This document shows, piece after piece, positions 17,935 through 26,066 of a stretch of 58,104 nt of DNA. The position numbers and the translations under genes are program-made. Position 1 is the stretch's first letter. Every line of letters begins with the position of its first letter. The notes beneath the pieces are model-generated. The model saw nothing but the letters and a program-made list of their open reading frames with translations, did not search any database and was not told where the DNA came from. Where the stretch lies: NCBI GenBank assembly GCA_025355245.1, contig JANXZZ010000179.1, positions 1 through 58,104 on the forward strand, given 5' to 3'. This DNA is from Pseudomonadota bacterium. GTDB lineage: Bacteria > Pseudomonadota > Gammaproteobacteria > Steroidobacterales > Steroidobacteraceae.

Positions 17935-19358
17935 GCGTCAGGCTCGGCACCGCGTTCGCCGCACTCCTCGTGCTCGCGGCCTGCGCGGTCGGGCCCGATT
18001 TCAAGCGACCGGCCGCGCCGGAGGCCGATCGCTTCGTGCCGGGTGCGACGCTGGCCGACAGCGATGCGCAGCGCTTCATCGCCGGCGCGCCCGTGCCGGC
18101 GCGCTGGTGGACGGCATTTCACTCGCCGGCCATCGATGCGCTCGTCGAGGAAGCCTTCGCCGCGAACCCCAGCGTCGCCGCCGCGCAGGCGGCGCTCAGG
18201 CAGGCGCGCGAGAACTACCTGGCACAGCGCAGCAGCTTCTTTCCGAACGTGGGCGCCGGCGCAGGCGCAAGCCGCAATCGCAACCCGGTCAGCGTCCTCG
18301 CGCCGACGTTGACCTCGGGCGCTCCGCTCTACAATCTCTACACGGCGGACGTGAGCGTCAGCTACACGCTCGATGTCTTCGGCGGCAACCGGCGCGCGAC
18401 CGAATCGCAGCGGGCCCTTGCGGAGGCCAGCCGCTTCCAGCTCGATGCCACCTACCTCACCGTTGCCGGCAACGTCGTGGTCGCGGCCGTGCAGCAGGCC
18501 GGACTCGGCGCCGAGGTGGCCGCGACCGAACGCGCGATCGGCTTCGAACGGGACAGCCTCGCGATCTTGAAGAAACAGTTCGATCTCGGTGGCGTCGACC
18601 GGCTCGATGTCGCGGCGCAGGAAACCGCACTCGCCGGCCTCGAGGCAACCCTGCCACCGCTACGCCGGCAGCTGCAGGCGACGCGCCACCTGCTCGCAAC
18701 ACTCACGGGCCACCTGCCCGCGGACGCCGCGCCCGAAGTGGTCGCGCTCGATGGGCTCACCCTGCCCGCCGAGGTCCCGCTCGGCCTACCCGCCGATCTC
18801 GTGAACCGCCGCCCCGACGTGCGCGCCGCGGAGGCCGAGTTGCACGCGGCGACGGCGGACGACGGCGTTGCGATCGCGAACCTGCTGCCGGCGATCACAC
18901 TCAACGGCAATATCGGCAGCAGTGCGACCGCGCTCGATCAGTTGCTCAAGTCCGGGACCGGGTTCTGGAGCGCGGGGGCGAACCTCACGCAGACGCTGTT
19001 CGCGGGCGGCCAGCTCCTGCACCGCAAGCGCAGCGTCGATGCCGCGCTCGATCAGGCCGCAGCCAACTATCGCGCAACGGTGCTGGCGGCGTTCCAGGAC
19101 GTCGCCGATTCGCTGCGCGCGCTCGAGAGCGATGCCGCGGTGCTCGAGGCGTCCACGCGCGCGGAGCGTAGCGCTGACGAGGGGCTTGCCATCGTGCGCC
19201 GGCGCCAGGAACTGGGCGGGGTCAACTACTTGGTGCTCCTCGGCGCCGAACAGGCGGCCGAGCAGACCCGGATCGCGCGCCTGTCGGCCGCCACCGCGCG
19301 CCTCGCCGACACGGCGACGCTTTTCCAGGCCCTCGCGGGCGCGACCGAAAGGCGCTAG
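17931..19358 (+). CDS. RND efflux outer-membrane lipoprotein (NodT/TolC family)
   Basis: A 475-residue outer-membrane factor. The lipobox LAAC puts the acylated Cys at residue 18, followed by AVGPDFKRP, the usual start of NodT-family proteins. Two internally repeated outer-membrane-efflux domains follow (PARWWTAFHSPAIDALVEEA in the first; GLPADLVNRRPDVRAAEAEL in the second, the DLxxRRPDV motif). The GTG at 17931 overlaps the permease stop by four bases. It completes the tripartite pump. Its stop lies only eight bases from the gmk stop on the other strand. Confidence 0.93.
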   Translation: MSVRLGTAFAALLVLAACAVGPDFKRPAAPEADRFVPGATLADSDAQRFIAGAPVPARWWTAFHSPAIDALVEEAFAANPSVAAAQAALRQARENYLAQRSSFFPNVGAGAGASRNRNPVSVLAPTLTSGAPLYNLYTADVSVSYTLDVFGGNRRATESQRALAEASRFQLDATYLTVAGNVVVAAVQQAGLGAEVAATERAIGFERDSLAILKKQFDLGGVDRLDVAAQETALAGLEATLPPLRRQLQATRHLLATLTGHLPADAAPEVVALDGLTLPAEVPLGLPADLVNRRPDVRAAEAELHAATADDGVAIANLLPAITLNGNIGSSATALDQLLKSGTGFWSAGANLTQTLFAGGQLLHRKRSVDAALDQAAANYRATVLAAFQDVADSLRALESDAAVLEASTRAERSADEGLAIVRRRQELGGVNYLVLLGAEQAAEQTRIARLSAATARLADTATLFQALAGATERR

Positions 19359-19366
19359 AGCGCTCG

Positions 19367-19999
19367 CTAGTCGAGCAGCGAGGAGGCGAAGGTCGCGAGG
19401 CCAGGTCGCGCCCGTTCGAGGCCGCGGGCATCGCCGGCGACGATGCGCTCGAGGTCCTCGAGCGCCCGCTCAAACTCGTCGTTGACGATCACGTAGCGAA
19501 ATTCAGGCCAGTGCGAGAGCTCGGTCACCGAGTCCCGCAGCCGGCGCGCAATGACTTCCGGGCTATCGGTGCGCCGTCCGGCGAGACGCTCGCCCAGTGC
19601 CGCGCGGGACGGTGGCAGGACAAACACGTCGATCGCCTCCGGTAGCCGTGCGCGGATCTGCTGCGCGCCCTGCCAGTCGATCTCGAGCAGGAGATCACGG
19701 CCCGCCTCGAGCGCTTCCTCGACCTGGGCGCGACCGGTTCCGTACAGGTTGTCGAAAACGCTCGCGTACTCGAGGAACTGCTCGGCCACAATCATGTGCT
19801 CGAAGGTCGCGCGGTCGACGAAGTGGTAGTCGCGGCCGTCAACCTCGTTCGGGCGGCGCGGACGCGTCGTGTGCGACACCGAAAACCCGAGGCCGGGCAC
19901 GCCGGCCGTCAATGCCTTCACGAGGCTCGTCTTGCCGGTGCCGGAGGCGGCGGCGATCACGAACAATCTGCCGCGGCGGTGAGGTATCAAGGGTGCCAT
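19367..19999 (-). CDS. gmk: Guanylate kinase
   Basis: A 210-residue enzyme that phosphorylates GMP to GDP. The P-loop is ASGTGKTS (residues 18-25), preceded by GRLFVIAA. The GMP-binding region has HTTRPRRPNEVDGRDYHFV and the conserved ILLEIDWQGAQQIR-type segment (here LLEIDWQGAQ). The Arg-rich lid and the C-terminal NDEFERALEDL are typical. The first nine residues are a short basic extension. It would normally be followed by rpoZ; here the RND operon lies between. Probably transcribed alone or with a readthrough from yicC. Confidence 0.96.
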   Translation of the reverse strand: MAPLIPHRRGRLFVIAAASGTGKTSLVKALTAGVPGLGFSVSHTTRPRRPNEVDGRDYHFVDRATFEHMIVAEQFLEYASVFDNLYGTGRAQVEEALEAGRDLLLEIDWQGAQQIRARLPEAIDVFVLPPSRAALGERLAGRRTDSPEVIARRLRDSVTELSHWPEFRYVIVNDEFERALEDLERIVAGDARGLERARPGLATFASSLLD

Positions 20000-20418
20000 C
20001 GCGTTAGCGGACGTGGCGGTGCGGGACGCCGAGCGCCGTCGTGTACGCCCAGCATCGACCGGAAATGCTCGCCGAACCCAGGAGAATAAAGACTGCTTTC
20101 ATCCAGTTTTCCGTCCGAGCGCGATGTGAAGCGGAGAGCCAGGGTTCCGCAGGCCCGGAAATCCTTGACGCACTGCGACGCACACGTGGCCGCGACCCGA
20201 GGAGCGCAACGGCACGCGAACGACCGCGGCAGATTGTACCTTCGGAGCGGCGCAAGCGAAGCGCCCGGCGATCGTGGGCCCGCGATTTGGGGCCGGGCCG
20301 CTGGCGCCATTCCCAAGTCTTGCGCTTGCACGATCGAGGTCCGCGGCGTGCGAGGATATCGGCAAATGCGGCAATTCCATGCGCCGCGACGACGAGCTGA
20401 ACACACAAGGACGTACCC
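20000..20418. other. Intergenic region between gmk and the secreted hypothetical gene
   Basis: About 420 bases with no convincing ORF, terminator or promoter pair. Several overlapping short frames are open only because of the high GC content. It must hold the gmk promoter on the minus strand (near 20000-20150, where AGGAGAATAAAG gives a local AT-richer patch at 20079-20093). Confidence 0.35.
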
Positions 20419-20985
20419 ATGGGCAGGATCTGCCTCGGGCTAATTCTCCTGCTCGGTAGCGCTCTCCCTGCGCTTGCCACCGCCGGCACGCCGGTGCCGC
20501 GCGTCATCGCGCTGCCCGCCCACGGCGCGCTCGTCCTCACGATACCGGACGGGTGGCAAGATGAAACACGACAACCAGGGCAACGGCTCCCGCCCACCGT
20601 CCTCATAGGGCCGCGCGAAGGCCAAAAGTTCCAGATATTGATCAGCGTCGTGTGCCCGCTCAGCGCGACCGCGGGACGCACGGATGAAGCCACGCTGCGT
20701 GCGGAGGTGGCATCCGCGGCGAAATCCGCGCAGCCGCAAGCCGTCGAGCAGTCGCTGCCAATCAAGGAGTTTGCTGGCGCCGACGGACGAGGCTTCTGCT
20801 TTTTCGCGACGGATCGCGCTCCGGCCCCCGGCGAGTTCAAGTATCTGACCCAGGGAGCCATACGGCTGGGCAAGATCGCACTGGTATTCACCGTGTTAAC
20901 GAACGACGGCCAAGACACGGTTATCAAACAAGTGTTCGAGATGCTGCGGACGGCGGAGCATCGGCCAGGCGGCGCGTCACTATGA
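20419..20985 (+). CDS. Hypothetical secreted protein (188 aa)
   Basis: An ORF of 188 residues with a clear signal peptide (MGRICLGLILLLGSALPALA, cut near ATA). The mature part has an extended beta-rich look (GALVLTIPDGWQ, GQKFQILISVVCPL, KIALVFTVLTNDG) with Cys residues near 99 and 130 that could form a disulfide. The fold resembles small periplasmic proteins that have a PsbP/DUF1795-like beta-sandwich, but I cannot assign a family. It is a single gene between gmk and yicC, convergent with yicC. The start is set by the signal peptide. Confidence 0.65.
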   Translation: MGRICLGLILLLGSALPALATAGTPVPRVIALPAHGALVLTIPDGWQDETRQPGQRLPPTVLIGPREGQKFQILISVVCPLSATAGRTDEATLRAEVASAAKSAQPQAVEQSLPIKEFAGADGRGFCFFATDRAPAPGEFKYLTQGAIRLGKIALVFTVLTNDGQDTVIKQVFEMLRTAEHRPGGASL

Positions 20986-21044
20986 TCGTGCGACCGGGTC
21001 CTTCAGGGAACCACGACGCTAGCTAGCTCAGCGTCGCGCCGGCG

Positions 21045-21929
21045 CTACTCGACGTTCTGGACCTGCTCGCGCATCTGCTCGATCAGGACCTTCATGTCGA
21101 CCGCTGCGCTCGTCGTCTCGCTGTCCTGCGACTTCGACGAAAGCGTGTTGGCCTCGCGGTTGAATTCCTGCATGAGGAAATCGAGGCGCCGTCCGGCGGG
21201 TTCGCTGCCATCGAGCGCCTTGCTCGCTTCGGCGACGTGGCTCGACAATCGGTCGAGTTCCTCGTCCACGTCCATTCGCGACAGCGCGAGTGCGAGCTCT
21301 TGTTCAAACCGGTCGCGGTTCGGTTCCGCGGGCAGCGTCAGCTGGCCGAGCCGCTCCTCGAGCCGCGCGCGAATCCGCCCGCGCACGTCGGGCAGGCGAG
21401 CGCGGATGGCGGCGACAATCCCCTCAAGCTGCCGGCAGCGCCCGCCGAGCATGACGGCGATGCGTTCGCCCTCGCTGGCGCGACTCGCAGTGAGATCGGC
21501 AAGTGCTGACTTGAGCGTCGAGGTGGCGGCGCCGAGCAGCGGGCCACGGTCGTGTTCCGGTTCCTTGAGGACGCCCGGCCAGCGCATCAGGTCGAGCGGA
21601 GTGGGCGAGGCGAGCGTGCCGCGATGTGCCGTTGCCCGGCGCGTGACTTCCTGCGCCCGCTCGATCAGTTCGTCAAGGAACGGCGCGTCGATCTCGAGGG
21701 AGGCCGAGGCACCCTGTGGCGCCCGATACTGAAGGGTCGCATCGAGCTTGCCGCGACGGACGGCTGCTGAAATCGTGGAACGGAACTCACTCTCCAACGA
21801 CCTAAAATCATCGGGAAGCCGCAGACTGACCTCGAGATAGCGGTGATTGACGGTCCGCAGCTCCCAGGCCAGCGTCCCGAATGCGTCCGAATGTTCGCGG
21901 CGCGCGAAGCCTGTCATGCTGCGGATCAT
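21045..21929 (-). CDS. yicC: YicC-family endoribonuclease
   Basis: A 294-residue protein of the YicC/YloC family, recently recognised endoribonucleases implicated in RNA decay. The start is set at ATG 21929 because MIRSMTGFARRE is the invariant N-terminus; the reading from 21959 adds ten unrelated residues. The YicC N domain (about 1-155) includes the ELRTVNHRYLEVSLRLP motif. The C-terminal DUF1732 has GRRLDFLMQEFNREANTLSSK, the most conserved block. It is divergent from the PP2C gene with a very short shared promoter region. Confidence 0.95.
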   Translation of the reverse strand: MIRSMTGFARREHSDAFGTLAWELRTVNHRYLEVSLRLPDDFRSLESEFRSTISAAVRRGKLDATLQYRAPQGASASLEIDAPFLDELIERAQEVTRRATAHRGTLASPTPLDLMRWPGVLKEPEHDRGPLLGAATSTLKSALADLTASRASEGERIAVMLGGRCRQLEGIVAAIRARLPDVRGRIRARLEERLGQLTLPAEPNRDRFEQELALALSRMDVDEELDRLSSHVAEASKALDGSEPAGRRLDFLMQEFNREANTLSSKSQDSETTSAAVDMKVLIEQMREQVQNVE

Positions 21930-21976
21930 CGTGGTCCGTGTGCTATAAAACCCGGCCACACTTTAGCAGCCCCAGC

Positions 21977-22744
21977 GTGGACGTGGGGGTGGGGAATCGG
22001 CCCTTGCAAATTGAATACGCGGACCTGAGCCTCGTCGGTCACCGTGAGGACAACCAGGATCGCGTCGGCGTCGCCGCCGGCGAGCATGCCGCGTTCGTGA
22101 TAGCGGTTGATGGCATGGGCGGCCACAGCAACGGCGCGAAGGCGGCCGAAACCGCTCTCGCCTCCCTGACCGCAAGCTTTTGGCAGCAGGTCCACCCGCT
22201 CTTCGATCCGCTCGGCTTCCTGCACCTCGCGCTTGGCCGGGCGCACGAGGACGTGGTCGCGCTTGGCAACGGCTTGCCGCTCGAGCAGCGTCCGCGCGCG
22301 ACCTGCGCGGTATCCCTCGTGCAGGAAGGCGCGGCCTGGTGGGGGCACGTCGGCGACAGCAGGGTCTATCAGGTTCGCAACGGCGAGGTCATCGCCCGCA
22401 CGCGCGATCACAGCCACGTCGAGCAGCTGCTGCGCGACGGACTGATCACCGAGGCCGAGGCGCATGGCCATCCGATGCGCAACTTCGTCGAGGCCTGCGT
22501 CGGCGGTGATCCGATGCTGACTGAGATGACAATTGGCCGGCGCCAGCCGCTCAAGCGTGGCGACATACTGCTGACCTGCACCGACGGACTGTGGGCGAAC
22601 ATGCGAGACTCCGAAGTTGCAGCGCCATGGCGGTCCTCGGCGAACCTCCGTGAGATCCTCGCTGAAATCTGCGCGCGCGCGGTGCTCGCATCCGCGCCAC
22701 ACAGTGACAATACGTCGGCCGCAGTCCTGCGTTGGCTGGCCTGA
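21977..22744 (+). CDS. PP2C-family serine/threonine protein phosphatase
   Basis: A Mg/Mn-dependent phosphatase of about 255 residues. All metal-binding motifs are present: HREDNQDR, VDGMGGH, GDSRVY, CTDGLW and the C-terminal SDNTSAAVL. The start is uncertain: in-frame GTG codons at 21977, 21983 and 21989 and a TTG at 22004 precede the first conserved residues (IEYADLSLVGHRED). It heads the row rph-rdgB-hemW. No partner Hanks-type kinase is in the window, although in several gammaproteobacteria a kinase gene lies next to yicC. It probably dephosphorylates Ser/Thr residues on cytosolic proteins. Confidence 0.9.
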   Translation: MDVGVGNRPLQIEYADLSLVGHREDNQDRVGVAAGEHAAFVIAVDGMGGHSNGAKAAETALASLTASFWQQVHPLFDPLGFLHLALGRAHEDVVALGNGLPLEQRPRATCAVSLVQEGAAWWGHVGDSRVYQVRNGEVIARTRDHSHVEQLLRDGLITEAEAHGHPMRNFVEACVGGDPMLTEMTIGRRQPLKRGDILLTCTDGLWANMRDSEVAAPWRSSANLREILAEICARAVLASAPHSDNTSAAVLRWLA

Positions 22745-22762
22745 GCATCTAGCGGAGTCGCA

Positions 22763-23485
22763 ATGCGTCCGAGTGGCAGATCCCCCGACCAGCTGCGCAG
22801 CGTCGCGTTCACGCGCCATTTCACGCGCCACGCGGAGGGCTCCGTGCTCGTCGCCTTCGGCGACACGCGCGTGCTCTGCACGGCCACCATCGAGAGCGGC
22901 GTGCCGCACTTCCTCAGGAATTCGGGCCAGGGCTGGATAACGGCCGAGTACGGCATGCTGCCGCGCGCCACGCATACCCGCAGCCCGCGGGAGGCCGCGC
23001 GCGGCAAGCAGAGCGGGCGCACGCAGGAGATCCAGCGCCTGATCGGCCGGAGCCTCAGGGCCGTCGTCGACATGAAGGCGCTCGGCGAGCGCACGATCAC
23101 GCTCGACTGCGACGTGCTGCAGGCCGACGGCGGCACCCGCACCGCCGCGATCACCGGCAGCTACGTCGCGCTCGCCGATGCGGTTGCGACGCTGATCAAG
23201 CGACGCGAGCTCAGCCAGAGCCCGTTGCACGGCCAGGTTGCGGCGGTGTCGGTCGGTATCGTTGGCGGCGCAGCGGTCATCGACCTCGACTACAAGGAGG
23301 ATTCCGAGGCCGAAACCGACATGAACGTGGTCATGAACGGTGGCGGCGGCTTCGTCGAGGTCCAGGGCACGGCCGAAGGCCACGCCTTTCGCCGCCACGA
23401 GCTCGACGAACTCCTGAACCTGGCGGCGAAGGGCATCGGAGAGCTAGTCGCGCTGCAGCGCCAGGCCCTCGCCGACGGCGACTAG
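22763..23485 (+). CDS. rph: RNase PH
   Basis: A 240-residue phosphorolytic 3'-5' exoribonuclease that trims tRNA 3' ends. Family motifs include [32 protein letters not shown], the phosphate-site segment RKQSGR-like [20 protein letters not shown], and [16 protein letters not shown]. The C-terminus [14 protein letters not shown] is normal, so unlike the frame-shifted rph of E. coli K-12 this copy looks functional. It starts 18 bases after the phosphatase gene and ends two bases before rdgB. Confidence 0.97.
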   Translation: MRPSGRSPDQLRSVAFTRHFTRHAEGSVLVAFGDTRVLCTATIESGVPHFLRNSGQGWITAEYGMLPRATHTRSPREAARGKQSGRTQEIQRLIGRSLRAVVDMKALGERTITLDCDVLQADGGTRTAAITGSYVALADAVATLIKRRELSQSPLHGQVAAVSVGIVGGAAVIDLDYKEDSEAETDMNVVMNGGGGFVEVQGTAEGHAFRRHELDELLNLAAKGIGELVALQRQALADGD

Positions 23486-23487
23486 CC

Positions 23488-24090
23488 GTGCCGCCCTACC
23501 TGCCGCGACTCGTCGTCGCCAGCAGCAATCGCGGCAAGCTGCGCGAGCTCCGCAGCCTGCTCGGCGGCTTCGCCGCCGAGATCCTGTCGCAGTCGGAGCT
23601 CGGCATCGCCCCGGCGGAGGAGAGCGAATCGAGCTTCGAGGGCAATGCCCTGCTCAAGGCCCGCCATGCCGCGCGCCTCTCGGGCTCGCCCGCGCTTGCC
23701 GATGACTCGGGGCTCGAGGTCGATGCGCTCGGCGGCCGGCCGGGCGTCTACTCGGCGCGCTACGCGGGGCCCGATGCGGGCGATGCCGACAACAACGCGC
23801 TGCTGCTGCGCGAGCTCGCGGACGTTGCGGCACCGCGCGCCGCGCGCTATCGCTGCGCGATCGCATTCGTGCGCGAGGCGAGCGAGCCCGCGCCGCTCGT
23901 CGTGACCGGCAGCTGGGAAGGACGCATTGCGCTCGTGCCGCGCGGCGCGGGTGGCTTTGGCTACGATCCGCTGTTCCTCGTCGGCGACGGCACGTTGACG
24001 GCGGCGGAACTCGGAGCGGACGAGAAGAACCGCATCTCGCACCGCGCGCTTGCGCTGCGCGCACTCCTTGGGCGCCTGGAGTTCGCGTGA
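23488..24090 (+). CDS. rdgB: dITP/XTP pyrophosphatase RdgB (HAM1 family)
   Basis: A 200-residue enzyme that hydrolyses non-canonical purine nucleoside triphosphates (dITP, XTP) so they are not built into DNA or RNA. The N-terminal SSNRGKLRELRSLL, ADDSGLEVDALGGRPGVYSAR and the C-terminal FGYDPLFLV and KNRISHRALALR blocks are diagnostic. It starts with GTG at 23488, two bases after rph, and its stop overlaps the hemW start by four bases. The rph-rdgB-hemW order is widely conserved. Confidence 0.96.
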   Translation: MPPYLPRLVVASSNRGKLRELRSLLGGFAAEILSQSELGIAPAEESESSFEGNALLKARHAARLSGSPALADDSGLEVDALGGRPGVYSARYAGPDAGDADNNALLLRELADVAAPRAARYRCAIAFVREASEPAPLVVTGSWEGRIALVPRGAGGFGYDPLFLVGDGTLTAAELGADEKNRISHRALALRALLGRLEFA

Positions 24091-25250
24091 GCGCATTCAT
24101 CGAACCGCCGCTCGGCCTCTACATCCACCTGCCATGGTGCGTGCGCAAGTGTCCGTACTGCGACTTCAATTCGCACGTCCACAAGGGTGCGCTGCCCGAG
24201 GCCGACTACGTCGGCGCGCTCCTCGAGGACCTCGACGCCGACCTGCCGCTCGTCGGTGGCCGGATCGTCGACACGGTATTCGTCGGTGGCGGTACGCCGA
24301 GCCTGTTTAGCGCCGAGAGCATCGCGGAGCTGTTCACCGGGATCCGCGCGCGCATCGAGTTCGCGCCCGCGGTCGAGGTCACGCTCGAGGCAAACCCGGG
24401 CACTGTCGAGCACGGGCGTTTCGCGGGCTATCGCGAGGCCGGGGTCAACCGCATTTCGCTCGGCGCACAGAGCTTCAATGCCCGCCAGCTAGCGGTGCTC
24501 GGCCGCATCCACGGGGTCGCGGATACCGCGCGGGCGGTCGGCGAGATTCTCGGCGGCGGGCTCAGCAACTTCAACCTCGATGTCATGTACGCGCTCCCGG
24601 AGCAGACCGTCCGCAACGCAAACGACGACATCGACGCTGCCCTCGCGCTCGGGCCGCCGCACCTGTCGCATTACCAGCTCGCGCTCGAACCCGGAACCGT
24701 CTTTCACGAGCGCCCGCCGGTGCTGCCAGACGAGGACGTGGCGGAGGCAATCGAATCGACGACCCACGAACGCCTCGAGGGCGCGGGCTACCAGCAGTAC
24801 GAGATCTCGGCGTGGGCGCGCCCGGGCGCCGAGTGCCGCCACAACCTCAACTACTGGCAGTTCGGCGACTACCTCGGCATCGGCGCGGGCGCGCACGGCA
24901 AGCTCACCGACGCGAGCGAAGGGACGCTCAAGCGCACGGTCAAGACCAAGCAACCGCGGGAATTCCTCGAGCGTGCGCGCAATCGCACCGGCCAGCGGAC
25001 GATCGCGGAAGTGCCCGCGGGCGAGCGCGTGTTCGAGTTCATGCTGAACGCGTTGCGCCTGCCGGCTGGCTTCTCGGTGGAGCAGTTCGAGACCCGTACC
25101 GGCCTACCGATTTCGGCCGCGCTCGGGACCCTGAAGGCGGCAGAGGGCCGCGGTCTCGTCGCCCAGTCGGGCGCGATCTGGCACCCGACCGGCCTCGGGG
25201 GACGATTTCTCAATGACTTGCAGTCGATGTTTCTGCCCAAGAGGCACTGA
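24087..25250 (+). CDS. hemW: Radical SAM haem chaperone HemW
   Basis: A 387-residue radical-SAM protein of the HemN-like HemW group, which binds haem and hands it to membrane respiratory proteins. The cluster motif is Cys18-x3-Cys22-x2-Cys25 (PWCVRKCPYCDFNSH), with Phe-Asn-Ser after the last Cys as in HemW. GGGTPSLF and EANPGTVE are the SAM-binding segments. It lacks the long N-terminal extension of true HemN. It is the last gene before the AT-rich region at 25.3-25.8 kb. The ATG/GTG at 24087 overlaps rdgB. Confidence 0.95.
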   Translation: MSAFIEPPLGLYIHLPWCVRKCPYCDFNSHVHKGALPEADYVGALLEDLDADLPLVGGRIVDTVFVGGGTPSLFSAESIAELFTGIRARIEFAPAVEVTLEANPGTVEHGRFAGYREAGVNRISLGAQSFNARQLAVLGRIHGVADTARAVGEILGGGLSNFNLDVMYALPEQTVRNANDDIDAALALGPPHLSHYQLALEPGTVFHERPPVLPDEDVAEAIESTTHERLEGAGYQQYEISAWARPGAECRHNLNYWQFGDYLGIGAGAHGKLTDASEGTLKRTVKTKQPREFLERARNRTGQRTIAEVPAGERVFEFMLNALRLPAGFSVEQFETRTGLPISAALGTLKAAEGRGLVAQSGAIWHPTGLGGRFLNDLQSMFLPKRH

Positions 25251-25413
25251 ACCTGCCGCGCGGGCGGGCCGCTGAACGCGCTCTCCAGTGCGCGGAAAAC
25301 GGGCCGCAAAAAGGCTTGACTTCCGGGTCGTTATGTAGCGTGCGCAGGGTTCCGCGGCCAAACTTGTACACACCGGCCACATGCGTTCGCAAAAGTGTGG
25401 ACTAACGCACGAT

Positions 25414-25434
25414 TCCTGACTCGTTACGTCAGGA
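25414..25434. repeat. Inverted repeat within the candidate origin region
   Basis: TCCTGAC (25414-25420) and GTCAGGA (25428-25434) are perfect 7-base arms around the centre TCGTTAC. It lies just left of the AT-rich run. It could be a binding site for a dimeric protein. Nothing identifies the protein. Confidence 0.4.
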
Positions 25435-25541
25435 TGTGCATGTTAAGTACCTGATTAATAAGTATTCATTGACGTGTTTACTTTTTAACCAAAACGACAT
25501 GAAACGTATTTTGTGCGGTCTTGCGGCGGCGCGACCAGCAG

Positions 25542-25576
25542 TCATCCACACAGTTATCCACAGGAATTGTGGATAA
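25542..25576. promoter_or_regulatory. Three consecutive DnaA boxes
   Basis: TCATCCACA (25542-25550) and TTATCCACA (25554-25562) are direct repeats 12 bases apart; TGTGGATAA (25568-25576) is the inverted copy after a 5-base gap. The last two also form a 9-bp hairpin with loop GGAAT if transcribed, so an RNA role cannot be excluded from sequence alone. Confidence 0.7.
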
Positions 25577-25645
25577 GCGGGGTGGGCTCAAGTGGCATAG
25601 ACCGTTACACGTCTGTCTTCACAAGGCGCCACTCCTGACGGGCGC

Positions 25646-25671
25646 AACCCGGTGCGTTAGTACGGGTTTTT
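25646..25671 (+). terminator. Intrinsic terminator between the DnaA-box region and rpmE
   Basis: A stem from AACCCGGTGC (25646-25655) and GTACGGGTT (25660-25668), with GTTA as tetraloop and one bulged G, is followed by TTTTT (25667-25671). It would end rightward transcription coming from hemW or from a small RNA starting inside the intergenic region, 66 bases before the rpmE promoter -10. Confidence 0.6.
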
Positions 25672-25713
25672 GCCTGGGGGTTGTTTGAGCGTGCAGGCGC
25701 CCCCATAGCTGCC

Positions 25714-25742
25714 TTGCGGCAGTGGTCCCTGCCACCTATACT
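25714..25742 (+). promoter_or_regulatory. sigma70 promoter of rpmE
   Basis: The -35 is TTGCGG (25714-25719) and the -10 is TATACT (25737-25742), with exactly 17 bp between. The start of transcription would be near 25749, giving a leader of about 35 bases. The spacer overlaps the palindrome CTGCC-TTGC-GGCAG. Confidence 0.7.
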
Positions 25743-25783
25743 TCGCCCCCTTTTTCCCCGACCAGACCCATAAAGAGCGTGCC

Positions 25784-25999
25784 ATGAAGGCCGGAACCCA
25801 TCCCGAGTACAAGACCATCAGCGTGACCTGCAGCTGCGGCAACACCTTCGAGACGGGGTCGACCCTCGGCCACGATCTCGCGATCGAGGTGTGCGCGAAC
25901 TGCCACCCGTTCTACACGGGCAAGCAGAAGATCGTCGACAGCGGCGGTCGCGTCGACAAGTTCCGCAAGCGCTACGCGGCCGCGCAGGCCGCGCGCTGA
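25784..25999 (+). CDS. rpmE: 50S ribosomal protein L31 (zinc-binding form)
   Basis: A 71-residue ribosomal protein of the central protuberance and subunit bridge. The four Zn ligands are Cys16, Cys18, Cys37 and Cys40 (TCSCGN and [12 protein letters not shown]), so this is the C+ form, not the Cys-less paralogue RpmE2 used under zinc starvation. [14 protein letters not shown] is the usual C-terminus. AAGAG lies upstream of the ATG. It has its own promoter and is followed by a strong terminator, so it is monocistronic. Confidence 0.97.
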   Translation: MKAGTHPEYKTISVTCSCGNTFETGSTLGHDLAIEVCANCHPFYTGKQKIVDSGGRVDKFRKRYAAAQAAR

Positions 26000-26038
26000 T
26001 CGCGAGCCTGCGGGCCTGACGCCCGCGGCCGCTTCGTG

Positions 26039-26066
26039 AACGCCCGGCCCGTGCCGGGCGTTTTCA
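26039..26066 (+). terminator. Intrinsic terminator of rpmE
   Basis: A perfect 10-bp stem AACGCCCGGC (26039-26048) / GCCGGGCGTT (26053-26062) with a 4-base loop is followed by a T-rich tail (TTTTCATTT). It lies 40 bases after the rpmE stop. Confidence 0.85.

Larger units (their letters stand above)
25360..25580. other. Candidate chromosomal replication origin (oriC): DnaA-box cluster plus AT-rich segment
   Basis: Two exact copies of the consensus DnaA box TTATCCACA are present: 25554-25562 (plus) and 25568-25576 (minus, TGTGGATAA). A one-mismatch box TCATCCACA is at 25542-25550. Weaker boxes are TTGTACACA at 25364-25372 and TGTGGACTA at 25396-25404. Between the weak and strong boxes, 25438-25515 is the most AT-rich run I see in the window (TTAAGTACCTGATTAATAAG and beyond), as expected for a DNA-unwinding element. 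No gene fills 25251-25783. No GATC sites are evident, so SeqA/Dam control is unlikely. A DnaA-regulated promoter or an RNA hairpin is the main alternative. Confidence 0.6.

Noticed and set aside
20041-20400. Overlapping 100-120 codon ORFs on both strands between gmk and the secreted hypothetical
   Set aside because: They overlap each other on both strands, are Arg-rich, and show no ribosome-binding site or recognisable motif.
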